Notes: generated by a model from the sequence alone, not told the origin. Positions 1 through 11,204 are shown, numbered from the stretch's first letter. The stretch: 64,000 bases of DNA from Megaustenia siamemsis (GCA_032433765.1 JAVIAB010000047.1:18326011-18390010); one strand, 5' to 3'. A program made the numbers and translations.

Positions 1-118
1 TATAAGGAAAACTCTGCGTGTAGACTCTCATATAAGAAAAAAAAATCTGCGTGTAGATTTCTTGTATAAGAAAAATTTATTGCGTGTAGACTATTTATAT
101 AAGGAATAATCTGCGTCT
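1..118. repeat. Short degenerate tandem repeat at window edge
   Basis: About three to four units of roughly 35 bp, each containing a TATAAG(A)n stretch followed by CTGCGTGTAGA, run into the left edge. The array may continue outside the window. Confidence 0.7.
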
Positions 119-179
119 CGACGAAGTTTCCACGCTTCAAATGCTGGTATATCACTACTCACGAAGCTATCTAGCATCT

Positions 180-760
180 TCTTTCTTTGTCATCGTCATC
201 TCGTTTTCCCTGTAATTTACTAGTCGCAATCAAGTATTCTAATTTTTCTCTTCTCAAGAAGTGTACGAAACATGTCGATAGTTGCTTTCTGATGTTTTAG
301 GAGCTCTCTAATGGTGTTTACCTCTTTGAGAATCTCTTCATTGGTCTTTTCATCTGTCAGACAACTCTCAGCCTTCTTTTGAGAAATCCCATCTCAGTGT
401 TCACTAATTATGTTTTTATTTGTTTGTCTAAAGTCTATGATTCGCTTACAACGGTCGTAACTGGCTCTATCTCGAACCGGTAATCTCCCTTTCTCACCTC
501 TTTTGACATAAACCTGTTGTGTAAGATATTTTTCATTTTCAAAAATACTCTTTAGTCTGTGGTATTCATATTTGTTATTTCAGAAGTGTATCTTCAGTTT
601 GATGTTGTTATTGTGCTGAAGTATTTGATGCTCTTCACTTGTTTCAGATTTGTCCCTCTCATTTGTATATTGCAGTAAAATGTTGGTCAAATGTCTCATG
701 ACACTAATAGTGTTATACAGTCAGTGGCGCCTGACTTCTTTGGATGGCTATAAAGATAGA
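180..760 (-). mobile_element. LINE family A, 3' fragment
   Basis: Read on the minus strand this matches the C-terminal part of the other family A copies (14320-14700, 44280-46175, 55750-56600): the region after the reverse transcriptase with the W(T/D)xKKxNENVL-like and FFGHxMRR-like blocks. It is 5'-truncated and full of stops, so it is a dead copy. Confidence 0.6.
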
Positions 761-916
761 TTTTAGTAGATATTCGGGTACATGCCCACTGTTTTGTATG
801 TAACAGAGTAGATTTCCTATGACATGTACTCTCAAGTCTCATAATGATTCTCTCACTTATATATATTGTGTATGTGTGTGATGCAATATTACACTACATT
901 GTAGGATATTACATAG

Positions 917-1278
917 TAAAGTAAAGTACCCCCGTCACGCCAAGTGGCGTATAGGGAAATATGGTGTTAGTGACCCTATATTTTACAGACCTTCAGCACA
1001 TGATTTTTGGGGTAATGTGGTCGGTATTACGCCCGTGCTGCTTTTACTTTCCCAGAAAAAATCCGGTACCCATTTAAGGCTGGGTGAACCCGGAGCCGTC
1101 GGTTGGGATCGAACCCTACCCCTTGTCCGTAGTAGTCCAGTTCACTAACCACTGAGCTATCGCGGCTCCTACTAATTTTTAGGGAATTAGTAAAACCCAG
1201 GTGTCCTCGCCAGGATTACGAACCCCGGCTGTTGCCGTGGTAAGCCAACCGCCTATCGATTGCGCTAACCGGACACCC
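917..1278 (-). mobile_element. Composite tRNA-derived SINE (modules 1 and 4)
   Basis: The segment is flanked by a perfect 14-bp direct repeat, AGGATATTACATAG, at 903-916 and 1279-1292. On the minus strand it begins with a tRNA-like module (about 1278-1190) whose 7-bp acceptor arms GGTGTCC and GGACACC are perfectly complementary. A short linker follows, then a complete SINE-1 module (1169-917) with its own tRNA-like head GAGCCGCGATAGCTCAGTGG. One target duplication around both modules indicates that they inserted as a single unit. Confidence 0.8.
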
Positions 1279-1335
1279 AGGATATTACATAGCTTTACAT
1301 TAATTTAAAATTTAATATAATATACTATTGTATAG

Positions 1336-1590
1336 TGAGCCGCGATAGCTCAGTGGTTAGTGAACTGGACTACAAAGGACAAGAGGTAGGGTTCGATCCC
1401 AACCGACGGCTTTCGGGTTAACCCAGCCTTAAATGGGTACCGGATTTTTTTATGGGAAAGTAAAGCGGCACGGGTGTAATACGGACAACATTACCCCAAA
1501 AATCATGTGCTACAGGTCTGTATATTGTATGATCACTAACACCATATTCCCTATATGCTACTTGGCTGGACGGGGCTCTATACTTTACTT
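1336..1590 (+). mobile_element. SINE-1 copy with 12-bp target duplication
   Basis: tRNA-like head (A-box-like TAGCTCAGTGG, B-box-like GGTTCGATCCC) plus a ~180-bp body ending in a CTTTACTT-rich tail. It is flanked by ACTATTGTATAG at 1324-1335 and 1591-1602. Other copies lie at 11213, 13520, 19257, 41322, 43452 and 60645. Confidence 0.85.
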
Positions 1591-1797
1591 ACTATTGTAT
1601 AGGATGGTATATATAACTTAATTTTATTTTGTATCATTATATAAGATTTCATTATGTCGTGGTAATTACATTTTGGTATATTCTTCTTTCTACATTTTGT
1701 TCTTTCTTATCATGTCCAAATATGGACAAATATTATCATATATAATTATCGTTATACAATGTTTTCTTATTTGCCTTTTTTTTATATATATAACCAG

Positions 1798-2023
1798 ACT
1801 GAATTGTATGGACATCACGTTGACAAGCTCAACTCTGGATGTAGTATCGGGAACTATGGGGACGGGACTGATGGTGATTATAAAGCTACATGTGTATATC
1901 GCATTCCGAGGAAGAATATGCTATCTGTGAACTATATCTATGTGGAGATGGTTCCTTATGAAATCGACTTGTCAACAATCCAAAGGCCAGCATCTGTCAG
2001 TGATGACATCGTAACACGTTTAA
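1798..2023 (+). CDS. Internal exon of an Ig-like surface protein paralogue
   Basis: A 226-nt open exon between a strong acceptor (T-rich tract, then CCAG at 1794-1797) and donor (A|GTAAGT at 2024). It starts in phase 0 and ends in phase 1, exactly like the 226-nt exon 29795-30020 on the minus strand. The translations share the core GDGTDGDYKATC / GSGTDGDYKVTC and the downstream motifs YVEM and SVS(D/N)DIVT. This is a paralogue of the gene assembled at 53312-14973; its upstream exons are probably left of the window. No function is recognised beyond a cysteine-bearing extracellular domain. Confidence 0.65.
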
Positions 2024-2293
2024 GTAAGTTTTACATTGCCAGTGGTGTATGTGCTAAGTTTTCATGTCGTTGTCGAGATCGGTAATTTAAAATGAAGTAT
2101 AGAAATGCAAGAGAATTGTGTCTGGTATTTAACAACACATATTTTTTTGCGAATAGAAAAGAGGATTTTTTTAAAAAGTGTAATTTCACCATAATCATTA
2201 ATTCCTCCACCTTCAATGGTTCTGTTGAATATTTAAATTGTACTTGTACTTATTTGTGTATTTCTTGGTTGGTTGCATTTTTTTTCATTACAG

Positions 2294-2498
2294 AGCCTGT
2301 GAGCTCTTACCCTAAATGCCGAGAATTGAGAATTGTTCTCTTTGTTGAAGTTTCTATTTGTTTCAACCCCAATATTTAAAAGAAAAAAACAACTTGAAGA
2401 GTCATCTTCTAATACTCTTTGATCTGATGTTCTCTTTATTTTCTGCGACTGTTAACAGTTCTTACAACTTATTACATCGTCAGATGGTTACATAGGTT
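2294..2498 (+). pseudogene. Possible decayed Ig-like exon
   Basis: It follows a good acceptor (TTTTTCATTACAG) and sits where the third extracellular exon of the paralogue (219 nt, 22822-23040) would be expected. It begins in the right phase, but the frame closes after about 27 codons; a neighbouring frame continues with weakly similar residues and ends near CATCGTCAG. The homology is weak and is my inference. If correct, this plus-strand paralogue is damaged. Confidence 0.25.
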
Positions 2499-2499
2499 T

Positions 2500-3000
2500 C
2501 CTCCTGACGTTTGTAGTAAATTGGTAATTTTTCTTGTTTGCTTTGGACTCTTTTAGAGCATCCTCCACATCTGTTTGTTGTTATCTCATAGTGGTATTTT
2601 AGTTCTAATCAAAGAAATCGAACAGTTACAGTTATCTATAGGAGTGTCCTCAGTCTGGTAGATACCCATCATTCTTAAAATTGAATTTTGATAGAAGTTG
2701 TTTCCGTTTGTGACACCAGACACGAAATGTAAAATTTTTAGAAATGGAAAATATGTATGTATCAAATATATATATCTATTGAACTTTCGAGCCGTAGCCG
2801 GCCCATAGGGCATAGAACAAGATGCTCTTTCTCTTATTTAAATTTGTATACTAGCAGTTTTCAATCCTTCTAAAGATATTTTATCAAATCTCGCCATTTG
2901 TCGTATTGTAGTAATTAATGCTCATAATAAAATTGTTACTGCTTGGCAATTCTGGGAGTTTCAGGAGATGAAATATTCAATTGTTAACCACACCAGTTTG
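2500..3000. other. No recognisable gene (intron-like AT-rich DNA)
   Basis: Between the paralogue exons at 1798 and 3711 I see no tandem repeat, SINE head or convincing exon. Short open frames here lack splice sites or similarity to anything else in the window. Confidence 0.4.
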
Positions 3001-3006
3001 AAGGTT

Positions 3007-3243
3007 TTAAGTTACAGATTCTTCTAATTTAAGTTCGCCTGTTTTCAAGCTATTTCTTAGCTGTCTATAACTGGCATTGTCTTTTACAAGTTTACCCCGA
3101 TTTTCTACGATCATATCATGAGCCTCCAGTATTCTACGTTGACTATGCTTCATTTGTAGACGGCTATATTGCTTTAAACGAAGTCTTTGCGAGTCTGTCT
3201 CTTCTTCTTTCCGCCCAGGTGGCCAAACCATCTCAGACAACAT
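3007..3243 (-). CDS. Unrecognised charged open frame, possible exon
   Basis: A 78-codon open frame rich in Glu, Arg, Lys and Gln with a helical, coiled-coil-like composition. A CAG lies just upstream of the ATG (GTCCAG|CAATG) and would serve as an acceptor. It lies antisense inside the putative intron of the plus-strand paralogue. I do not recognise the protein, and a chance frame is possible. Confidence 0.2.
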   Translation of the reverse strand: MLSEMVWPPGRKEEETDSQRLRLKQYSRLQMKHSQRRILEAHDMIVENRGKLVKDNASYRQLRNSLKTGELKLEESVT

Positions 3244-3710
3244 TGCTGGACGCTTGACTGTGTCCTATGAACGTAAATGTAATTCTAAAAAAAAATCATT
3301 CATGAAAAAAAGAATAGATTAAATTCAAAACTTAATTTTGCATGAATTATAAACCACACAGTTCATGTTTTATGACATTGTTAAGTTCATCGTTGAAACA
3401 ATTCATGAAATCTGATTTCTAGATCCTTACAACAATTAACCACTATCTATTAAATCACAGTCGGGGAGGGAAAGTATTATTGTAGTGTCTGACAAAACCA
3501 CCCATAGTAAATCGTTTGCGTGCATTTTTTAATATTTTTTTTTTCAAAACGGAAAGAAATTGTATTAGATAGTTATGTCATTTTATAGTTAAGATCTCAA
3601 TATTTCCAACAACATAGACGTTCTTGAATAAGAAAGTAATTGTGTAATTAAAAAGGATTTGTAAAGTTGTAAGGGTTTTAATTTTGTTTTTTGATCGTTT
3701 TACTTTACAG

Positions 3711-3814
3711 CTGCAGCATCAGCGCCAATTGGTAAAGTCACATGGTTACTTCCCTTGGCTGTCATTATAGGAGCTCAAATTTCTGGGATTGTCTCCGCTT
3801 TCTATTCAGCATAA
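3711..3814 (+). CDS. Terminal exon of Ig-like paralogue, hydrophobic tail
   Basis: After a strong acceptor (TTTACTTTACAG) the phase-1 continuation encodes 34 codons including stop: a small-residue start (AASAP), then a hydrophobic run containing TWLLPLAV and ISGIVSAF, then TAA. Length, phase, sequence and the first ~60 nt of 3'UTR (CCGTGACTG ... TGCTGTAGATGTTT) match the terminal exon 14973-15070 of the minus-strand gene. A hydrophobic C-terminus with no cytoplasmic residues suggests a GPI-anchor signal. Confidence 0.65.
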
Positions 3815-4025
3815 CGTCCGTGACTGCCTCATTAGATGACAGCTTGCTGTAGATGTTTGCTCATGAATTTAGTTTCCACATACAACTTCCATACTTTGAA
3901 GAAATTTAATTTACAATTTTGTTTATTATATTTTGTAATGAGGTTAAATTAAACTTTTACAGTTTAACCGATCAATAATTAGTCTATCTTCGATGTATTC
4001 AAGCTTTTCTCTAAACTGTCTGGTA

Positions 4026-4342
4026 ATGTAAAGGTAAAGGTAATGTAAGAGACTTGAACCGGCGTCTTAGCACGCGAGTTTCCACCTATCCAGAAATGTT
4101 CGGAGATTTCTGGATAGTGTCGCTTCAAGCATCGAAACTCACGATGAGAGGCGACATTCCTCACCTTCCCAGGGTAATACCCTGGTACCCATTTTTGCCA
4201 ACGGGTGGGTCGAACTTAGGGGTGTTTTTTTTTTCCAACCACGAGTAAAATTCACACTGCTCCCAGCGGGAATCGAACACGGGTTGTCCGAACGTCGGTA
4301 GTCCAGTCGGATGGTTTTCCCAACTAGGCTACCAAGGCCCCC
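4026..4342 (-). mobile_element. SINE-3 copy with 12-bp target duplication
   Basis: On the minus strand it begins with a tRNA-like head (GGCCTTGGTAGCCTAGTTGG, B-box-like GTTCGATTCCC) and ends near GAGACTTGAACC-type sequence plus a CCTTTACCTT tail. The perfect 12-bp repeat AACTGTCTGGTA flanks it at 4014-4025 and 4343-4354. It is inserted into a family B LINE. Confidence 0.85.
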
Positions 4343-4354
4343 AACTGTCTGGTA

Positions 4355-4800
4355 TATATTCTCTTCGCTTCCCTCCATCTTTCTGTCCCTCAATTTTCCC
4401 AGTTATCACAATATATTCCAGCTGTTCCCTTCGCTTTCCATGGCCAAAAAATTATTATTGTTGCTTCCTAATATTGGAAATTAGCTGTCTTTTTGCTTTG
4501 GCCTCTTTCAGAACGTTTTCATTACTCTTCTTATCTGTCCATTGTGTTATCAAAATTATTCTGTAAAACCACATCCCTAAAGCATCTAGTGATTTTCTTC
4601 TCTGTTGTCCCGTTGTCCATGATTCACATCCATATGCAAAGACTGGTTCTATATAAGATATAAGTGCTCCTTTTCTAGTTTCTTTTGTCAAAAATGAATT
4701 GTAAAATATCTTCCTATTTTTTGGGGGGAAAACTACTTTTGCCTGAGCTATTCCGCATCTCACCTCTAGTGTACATCTACCATCTGAGGTTAACCATGTT
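4355..4800 (-). mobile_element. LINE family B, 3' fragment
   Basis: The minus-strand open frame 4763-4455 reads through the LINE region after the RT. It contains AYGCESWT, a CESW-type motif common to LINE C-terminal domains, and NVLKEAKAKRQLISNIRK, which is nearly identical to the copy at 52688-52371. The copy is truncated and carries a SINE at its 3' side. Confidence 0.65.
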
Positions 4801-5084
4801 CCCAGATTTTTATATTCATTTACCTTTTTTAATATTTCTCCATTTGTCTATATTGTTCATTGCGGGGATATGTTTTCCTTTGTTGTTGCTACCATTACTT
4901 TTATCTTTTTACTAATTTGCACAGAAAATCTGTGTGTAAAAGAACTAATTATAACGGCATGAAAAAAAATATTATTTATATATGCAAATTCATGCACATA
5001 TACGCATACCTACATGTGTTGCATATATATATATATATCATATTTGTATATTTTAAATATATTATTTTATTAATATATGCCACG

Positions 5085-5290
5085 TGATAAGGCAGAAAGA
5101 TCAAAACACAATACAACGAGCCTTCAGCAAACGTTGTGAGAACACCAGACCCAGGGGACGACCACGAAACAGATGGATCGATGGAATATTAGAAGCACTA
5201 GGGAACATAACAGCAGCAGAGGCGAACAGTGGAGCAAAAGACTGCAAATTATATCTCCACTCGATGCTGAAAGGCAGATGAGGAAGGAAA
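5085..5290 (+). mobile_element. LINE family E, 3' end
   Basis: Encodes the C-terminal LINE block with RPRGRPRNRWIDGI and then reaches the family's 3' end, CACTCGATGCTGAAAGGC. The same end occurs reverse-complemented at 18600 and 54805. Only the last ~65 codons remain. Confidence 0.65.
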
Positions 5291-5609
5291 GAGAAGAAGA
5301 AGTTATATATAATATATAATATATACATATATATATACACCCATCTATAAATATATATATACAAATGTGCATCGATGTGTATGTACATATCCATACATAC
5401 AAATACATTTACGTCTAAATACACTTGTGCATAATAGAATATAGCGGGAAGCATGCAAGAGATGTGTGAAAAGGGGAAATGTGTTGATTTAAGATCTGAC
5501 CGCCTTGACCTCATTCTTGACAGTCGCGGAAAATAAGGCCACTCGCGACGGAAGAGACAACATTAGGGACGGACAGACATACAGATATATAAATATATTA
5601 CCAGTGCTA

Positions 5610-5610
<1 letters not shown>

Positions 5611-5657
<47 letters not shown>

Positions 5658-5662
5658 GAGAA
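5611..5662 (+). repeat. (GA)n microsatellite
   Basis: Pure GA run with two GGGA interruptions. Confidence 0.95.
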
Positions 5663-5753
5663 TAGGAAACAAGAAGTGAAGTACAACAGAGTTAGTCCCA
5701 ACCTAGGACCAGGTCTAGAGACCTTAGTATGTTATATCTAAAATTGTACATGT

Positions 5754-5860
5754 TAACGAGGATGTGTTGTTTTTGGTAACGACCATTGCGGGTCTAGTAA
5801 TTATAGTTCTGTGTTATTATTTCTATGTTACATTTAAGGTGATTAGAAGTCAGCTATAGC
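5754..5860 (+). other. Open segment encoding a membrane-like helix
   Basis: From the AACGAGGAT at about 5754 an open frame encodes acidic residues followed by about 20 hydrophobic residues (VTTIAGLVIIVLCYYFY), a short basic stretch and TAG. This is the layout of a transmembrane terminal exon, but I see no clear acceptor, so it may be chance. Confidence 0.2.
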
Positions 5861-6489
5861 GACAATAGCACACGTGTCAACTGGAATATTTCGCACCAGA
5901 AACTATCTGAATAATGAATGTTCTTTTAAAAAAAATACGATTCTTCTTATTACAATTAATGTCAGACAATATCATTTGAATTTTTAAATCTTAAAAGATT
6001 TCTTTTTTTCTCAGTCACAAACCGGAGCTACTGTTATCAATCAGATACGAATATAGTAAATTCTGAACATGTTAATCATTTTTAAACGACTCAATGGAAT
6101 ATTCGTAAAATACTGCTTCGAAGGTAAAATAAGTAGCCGTGCCCGGCGGCAGTAAGAAGAGACCAGATGTCAAATTGCGAGGGGTGCTCCATGCTGACTT
6201 CCAGTCTCAGTGTCAAAAAATTGAAGGACCAAAAATGGTGTCAAGACTGAAGAAAGGGAAATAATTATCTTGAGGGTTATACTGTCCCCTGTTGTAATGT
6301 TTCACATAGTGTCCTGTCATTCTGGTATATATTTTCTGATTTATTTATGTGGACATATATATTTGTGATATTTTTACTGGTCGTGCACTTTGTGATATAC
6401 ATGGTTAACATAAAGACATGGATAACTTTGTATGCTCGTTGCAAAGAAACTTTCTAGAATTAAAATAAAACTCTAGAGAGCAGAACCCA

Positions 6490-7240
6490 GTCGTGGTCAA
6501 TAGGGGGGGGGGGGTGGTCAACACCATCATCTGGGACAAAACCGACGTTGAAGATGCAGTCATCTTTGTACATACGGATCGGACAGTAATACGAAAGGAG
6601 TGCATAGACGTTTAAAGCACGCTTGACAGGCAGAATACTAAAAGAAGGTAGTGGTGAGTATGTTATCACCACGAGTAGCATGATGATGGAGGTGATGGCA
6701 GTGACCAGGGCATTCATCTGGTTAGAGTCACAAGACTACACACACGTCTGTAAACTAAGTCATTCAATGAGCATGATAAGAAAAGTGGAGGCGGGCTCTG
6801 TACGCAGGCAATGGGCAGTGTCATTGCAGAGGTCAAAAATACGTTAGGTCATCATTGTCTATGTCCTTGGACATGCGGGAGTACGGGGAAATGAAAGATG
6901 GGACATGTTGGCTGGCTGGCTGTGATGTCGCCGAAAACTGTCAGCCAATGAGTCGGGCGGACATCATAATGCCCTCCGTGATGCGGGAAGGGCACAGTTC
7001 TTCGACAATAAAGTCCACCTAACTCCTTCGGATGAAAGAGATGAGAGTTAAAATGGGCACAGCCAGAAACGAGAAACTTAGTGGGCGTATACGAGAACTT
7101 ATCAACCAACACAGAACTGGAGTCGTCAGTCGCTGGGCGGGACTTGCTGAGGAGTGGATCTGAGCACCTATGGACATGTTCGGAGGGCAATGATGATGAT
7201 CCGCAAATAACTCAACAAATAAAAATAAAAAAACTTTCAA
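6490..7240 (+). mobile_element. I/Nimb-type LINE 3' fragment with RNase H remnant
   Basis: The plus-strand frame starting near 6623 (ITTSSMMMEVMAVTRAFIWL ... LSHSMSMIRKVEAG) is typical of LINE RNase H domains. It continues in other frames into a GHAGVRGNER segment, which is the RNase H C-terminal signature, and ends with GGATCTGAGCACCTATGGAC and an A-rich tail. A second copy of this 3' end is at 12300-12430. It is frameshifted and dead. Confidence 0.6.
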
Positions 7241-7259
7241 TGCAACAATGGATAACAAA

Positions 7260-8100
7260 CTTTCATTTTACGTCACTGATGCGTTTTAAATTTTTTAAAA
7301 TAAAAAAGTTAATTAACTTCTATTTGTGTTTGTCAATTACTCAGTTACTGTAGGAATTATTGTAGGAAAAACCTGCACTTACATCAGTGCTTGTTGCGCA
7401 TGCGTTTTCGTTCTTGTGTTCAGTCAATATCGCTGTTGTTGTAAGAATGTAAAACATATTATTATTATTATGTTGCGTGGTCAAGGCTCAATATTAAATG
7501 TATTAATTTTTCTGATGTAAGTTATGTAAGGTAATTTTAAACGTTTTACATCTCCATTAATGCCTCTTACCTTTTTCTATTATATTTTGATTCGTTGCAA
7601 AGGTGTAATAGTTACTCCTTTCATTTAGAATTGCTCTGTATTTATATGTCAATTATTTATCAACTTAAGTAAGACTATTTTGAAATTTAAAAGATAAAGT
7701 TATCTTCATAGTCAATTGTTACTTACAGTCGCGGTCTATTACAAGTATAATATTCCAAAACGAAGATCTGGTCCTGAAGTTCAGATAGCAAGGATTTCAA
7801 ACATATACGACTCGCTTAATTAAGCAGGTGCGTCCTAGATCATTAACTTCGAAGTAACGCCCTTGACGATTCAAATATTCTATTATTGCGTCCGAAGAAG
7901 GTAGAAGAGAACAAAAGAAGACAAAATAATAGTTCATGTTTGTTGTTACTTCTAACGGAATGACGCCATATTAGACAGTCAAGGTGAAAACATATTTCCA
8001 AAGATTTTGTTGTTTCTAAGATAAGAGTAATTTGTGACATAAAAAATGTGTAATCCTCAATGTTGTGATGGCTTTTATTTATGTATCTCTTTGTTTGACT
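7260..8100. other. No recognisable feature
   Basis: AT-rich DNA upstream of the decayed terminal exon at 8107. Short frames only. An acceptor-like CTTACAG at 7723-7729 is followed by a ~30-codon open frame that I cannot match to the Ig paralogues. Confidence 0.4.
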
Positions 8101-8106
8101 TTGTAG

Positions 8107-8205
8107 TTGTAAGCTAGACGCCAAGAACGATCATTGGGTTACTGTTCTTTGTTTTCATTTTTGGCGTCATTTCTAGGATTGTCTCCCCTGTCTCTGCTAT
8201 AAAAC
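8107..8205 (+). pseudogene. Decayed terminal exon of a third Ig-like paralogue
   Basis: It follows an acceptor-like TTTGTAG. The DNA aligns with the terminal exons at 3711 and 14973 across AGC..GACGCCAA..TGGGTTACT, GGATTGTCTCC and the 3'UTR block TTGTAGATATGTGCTCGTGAATT. In the expected phase the third codon is TAG (8115-8117), so this copy cannot encode the tail. No other exon of this copy was found. Confidence 0.55.
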
Positions 8206-8378
8206 TTCAGTGATTTTCACAAAACAAAACAGCACGTTGTAGATATGTGCTCGTGAATTACACATAATGGAGCTGTGGTTACATTAATTTTTATTTTGAA
8301 ATTTTTTTAATTATTATATTACAAAATCTATGTAAATATTTAGTAAAATGATATGTTCTGTGGGCCGTAGGGCCGTAT

Positions 8379-8396
8379 TTTTTTTTTTTTTTTTTT
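8379..8396 (+). repeat. Poly-T tract
   Basis: An 18-T run, possibly the reverse-complemented tail of an unrecognised retroposon. Confidence 0.6.
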
Positions 8397-8859
8397 AACG
8401 CTTAGTTAAATCTTTAGGATATGTAATTGTGTTATCTATACTTAAAGGTTTGTTGATTTGTTGTGTAAGTATTTTTGTTTTTGTTTAATAACAGTTGTTT
8501 AGGATATGGCCACGTGGCTAGTTCACTTTCCACTTTACTTAATGGGGAAATGTGATTTCAATTTCCAGAAATTCGGAGCTTGAACGACCTTCGGGAAATA
8601 ATTCGAAGAACAGTGTGTGTACCTATGTATATGTACATAGAACTCAGATGCGCTGATGACACAATCCTCCTTTCAAACGGTGCAAATGGATTCAAACAAA
8701 AAATTAAGTGTTTCAAAATAACATAACGAAAAGCAAAATTTCTATATAAACATACAGAGAGTCGAGATAGTTGTACATATATATGTGTGTGCTTGTGTAT
8801 GTGTTTATGTAAAGTTATATTCACAAATACACTGTCATTGTCTCATCAAATCGACAAAT

Positions 8860-9210
8860 ACATAAAATTGACAATCATGAAGATACATACATTCATTAAT
8901 GGATGCTTACGCAGAATAAAAGGATGGAAATGGCAGGACAAAATCACTAACATAGAATTATGGAAATGTAAGACACACACTGTGGAAGCCATCTAAGAGT
9001 ATTACACAACAGGCCCTTTTTGGAATCTTCAGGTAAAAAGACAAAGAGGAAAACCAAGAAATTATTGGAGAAGACAGACAGAAGCAGAGATGAAGATGAT
9101 GGGGAAGACATGGAATGATCTTAAAAGAATGGCAAGACGCAGAACGACTTGGAAAGTGTTTGTTGAAGACCTATGCTCCACAGAGAGCTGAAAGGTAGAA
9201 GCAGAAGAAT
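8860..9210 (+). mobile_element. LINE family D, 3' fragment
   Basis: Shares AAAATTGACAATCATGAAGA, the FINGCLRRIKGWKWQDKITN coding block and the end CTATGCTCCACAG..AGCTGAAAGGTAGAAG with the long copy on the minus strand (23160-28990) and with 30150-30626. The reading frame is broken. Confidence 0.7.
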
Positions 9211-9219
9211 ATTCATAAA

Positions 9220-10130
9220 TATGTACAGTACAAATGTCACAAATTGTACTACAATTAATAAATGTAGCTATATACTACTCGAAATAGGAAACACTTTATA
9301 GAGAACGACACAGTAGCAGGTAAATTGATCATCAGAAGTTTGCTATTATAGCACAGACAAGAATTTTAAAAATTATTAGGAAATTAGCAAATCAAATCAA
9401 ATTTCTCAGGTTTAGCTAATTTCACACGCTGGTAATCTCAATATTGTTAATTGTCTTTCATGCAAGCCCCCTAATAGAGAATAAGATAGAATAGTAAATC
9501 GAAATAAGATGTTTTGGTACAGTGTTAGATATCTCTTGCAGAGACTATGTCAAAGCTGAGAAAGTTCCTAAAATGATAAATGATAACCAAAATCAAAGGT
9601 TTTCATAATCTTTAAAAGAGCATAGGTTCCTTATAGCGTTTGGGAAATTTACAATTTTGCTGTAAAAACATGCCACAAGATCTAACGGTCCGCCCGAAAT
9701 CATCTTATAGTAATGCGTTTGTCCGCACTCTTTGATCTATACGACTTTAGTCTGACTGTTTAGCATATATCAACATGCTGAGTTAATGCAGGGTCTTGCT
9801 CAGCATTGGTTCACTATCCTGTTACTAACAGTGAGCTATGAGTCATTGATTGCTATCAACTGATACAACACCTTTGTCAAAACAAAGGATTTGCAGAAAA
9901 TCAAGTCTTTACAAAATGGGTAAATCAGTATCCTTGACGTCAACATTAGCTTCTCAATGATTATGAGGCAGTGACAGTGTATATGTTAACGTGCGCAACG
10001 AGCAATCGGAATGTCACCGGCTCGAACCATGTTCGGAGAGTGGGTCTATGCATTCAAAAAAAAATATCATAATAACGACAAAGTAGATCAATGCAAGGCT
10101 TACTAAACATGAATGACAGTATAGCATTCA
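9220..10130. other. No recognisable feature
   Basis: Mixed-composition DNA with no long frame, tandem array or SINE head that I can detect on either strand. Confidence 0.4.
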
Positions 10131-10344
10131 CATGTTGATCAATATGTGCCATACCGAATGGCGTAGGCGATCAAGTCCTTCCACAATCTTCTATCTACAG
10201 TTCATCGTATCAGCTCTGTTGTTGGCTGTTTTTCATGCCATGACACCAAGCATTCCAGTATTTTCTCTCTTTGTCGTCCGCGATCTCTCTTTCCTTTTAT
10301 TTTGCCAGTTGTAACCAAGTATTCCAACTTTCCTCTTCTCATGA
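10130..10344 (-). mobile_element. LINE family A, 3' end (interrupted by SINE)
   Basis: On the minus strand it encodes the family A C-terminus (REKILECLVSWHEKQPTTEL) and ends at TCGCCTACGCCATTCGGTATGGCACAT. The copy resumes at 10722 after the SINE insertion (TTCTCATGATGTGCCCC...). Confidence 0.65.
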
Positions 10345-10721
10345 TAACGATAAAGTAAAAGGTAAAGTACGAGACTTGAACCGGCGTCTTAGCACGCGAG
10401 TTTACATCCATATGTGCTCGGCCGCTTATCCAGAAATGTTCGGAGATTTCTGTATAGTGTCGCCTCAAGCATTGAAACTCAGATCCGAGGCAGCATTCCT
10501 CACCTTCCCAATAATATACCCTGGTACCCATTTTTGCCAACGGCTGGGTCGATCGTGGGGGTATTTTATTTTCCAACCACGAGTACAATTCACACTGCTC
10601 CTAGTGGGAATCGAACACGGGTTGTCCGAACGTCGGTAGTCCAGTCGGGTGGTTTTCACAACTAGGCTACCGAGGCCCACAAGTGGCGTATAGGGAATAT
10701 GGTGTTAGTGACCATAAATTA
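10345..10721 (-). mobile_element. Composite SINE (piece of SINE-1 joined to SINE-3)
   Basis: The 9-bp repeat TTCTCATGA flanks it at 10336-10344 and 10722-10730, inside a family A LINE. On the minus strand its 5' part (10721-10680) is the last ~40 nt of a SINE-1 body (GGTCACTAACACCATATTCC ... CCACTTG). Directly after comes a full SINE-3 starting at its tRNA-like head GGGCCTCGGTAGCC. A single target duplication encloses both parts. Confidence 0.75.
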
Positions 10722-10739
10722 TTCTCATGATGTGCCCCA

Positions 10740-11204
10740 AAAATGTTGATTGTATCTTTTAGCCCCCCTATCAGGTTTATGTGAAGCCATTGCAGCAGGT
10801 GGTGGATGGTGTTGTGGGACCAGCCGACAACTAGTGCCTGTTATGGTCCCCACTCCCCACACCGCGATGGCAGGCAGAGTATCTTATTTATAGAGATAAT
10901 GTCTGCGATCTCCGACTATACAGTCACTGCCAAGAAGGAAAGGAATGGCAAGCTACCTTCTCATATTGCCTAGAATAATCATGTCAAAACACAACTTGAT
11001 ATCTACAGCAAACGACGTTCACATGTTCAAATTGGAAAAAAAAAACAGAATGTCATATGCCAATTAATAATTAAATACACACAACACAAATACAGACACT
11101 AGAACTAGGTTTATTTAATTATTTGTACACATTTGACAATTTAAGCATAGTAAATTCGGAAAGTAAGTAAAGGTTCTCACAAATAAATTATTACATAGTA
11201 AGTC
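10740..11204. other. Unassigned, possible retroposon body
   Basis: Apart from the LINE A continuation up to about 10765, the GC-richer stretch 10765-10880 (CAGGTGGTGGATGGTGTTGTGG region) looks unlike its AT-rich surroundings. It may belong to an unrecognised retroposon; I see no frame or repeat partner in the window. Confidence 0.3.

Noticed and set aside
1190..1278. Genuine tRNA gene on the minus strand
   Set aside because: Acceptor arms pair perfectly and box-like motifs are present, but the anticodon arm does not fold cleanly and the segment is fused to a SINE-1 inside one target duplication, so it is a SINE head.
5101..5514. 137-codon minus-strand frame overlapping a LINE end
   Set aside because: It reads antisense through a LINE family E end and an ATAT/TATACAC microsatellite; the composition is low-complexity Ile/Tyr.
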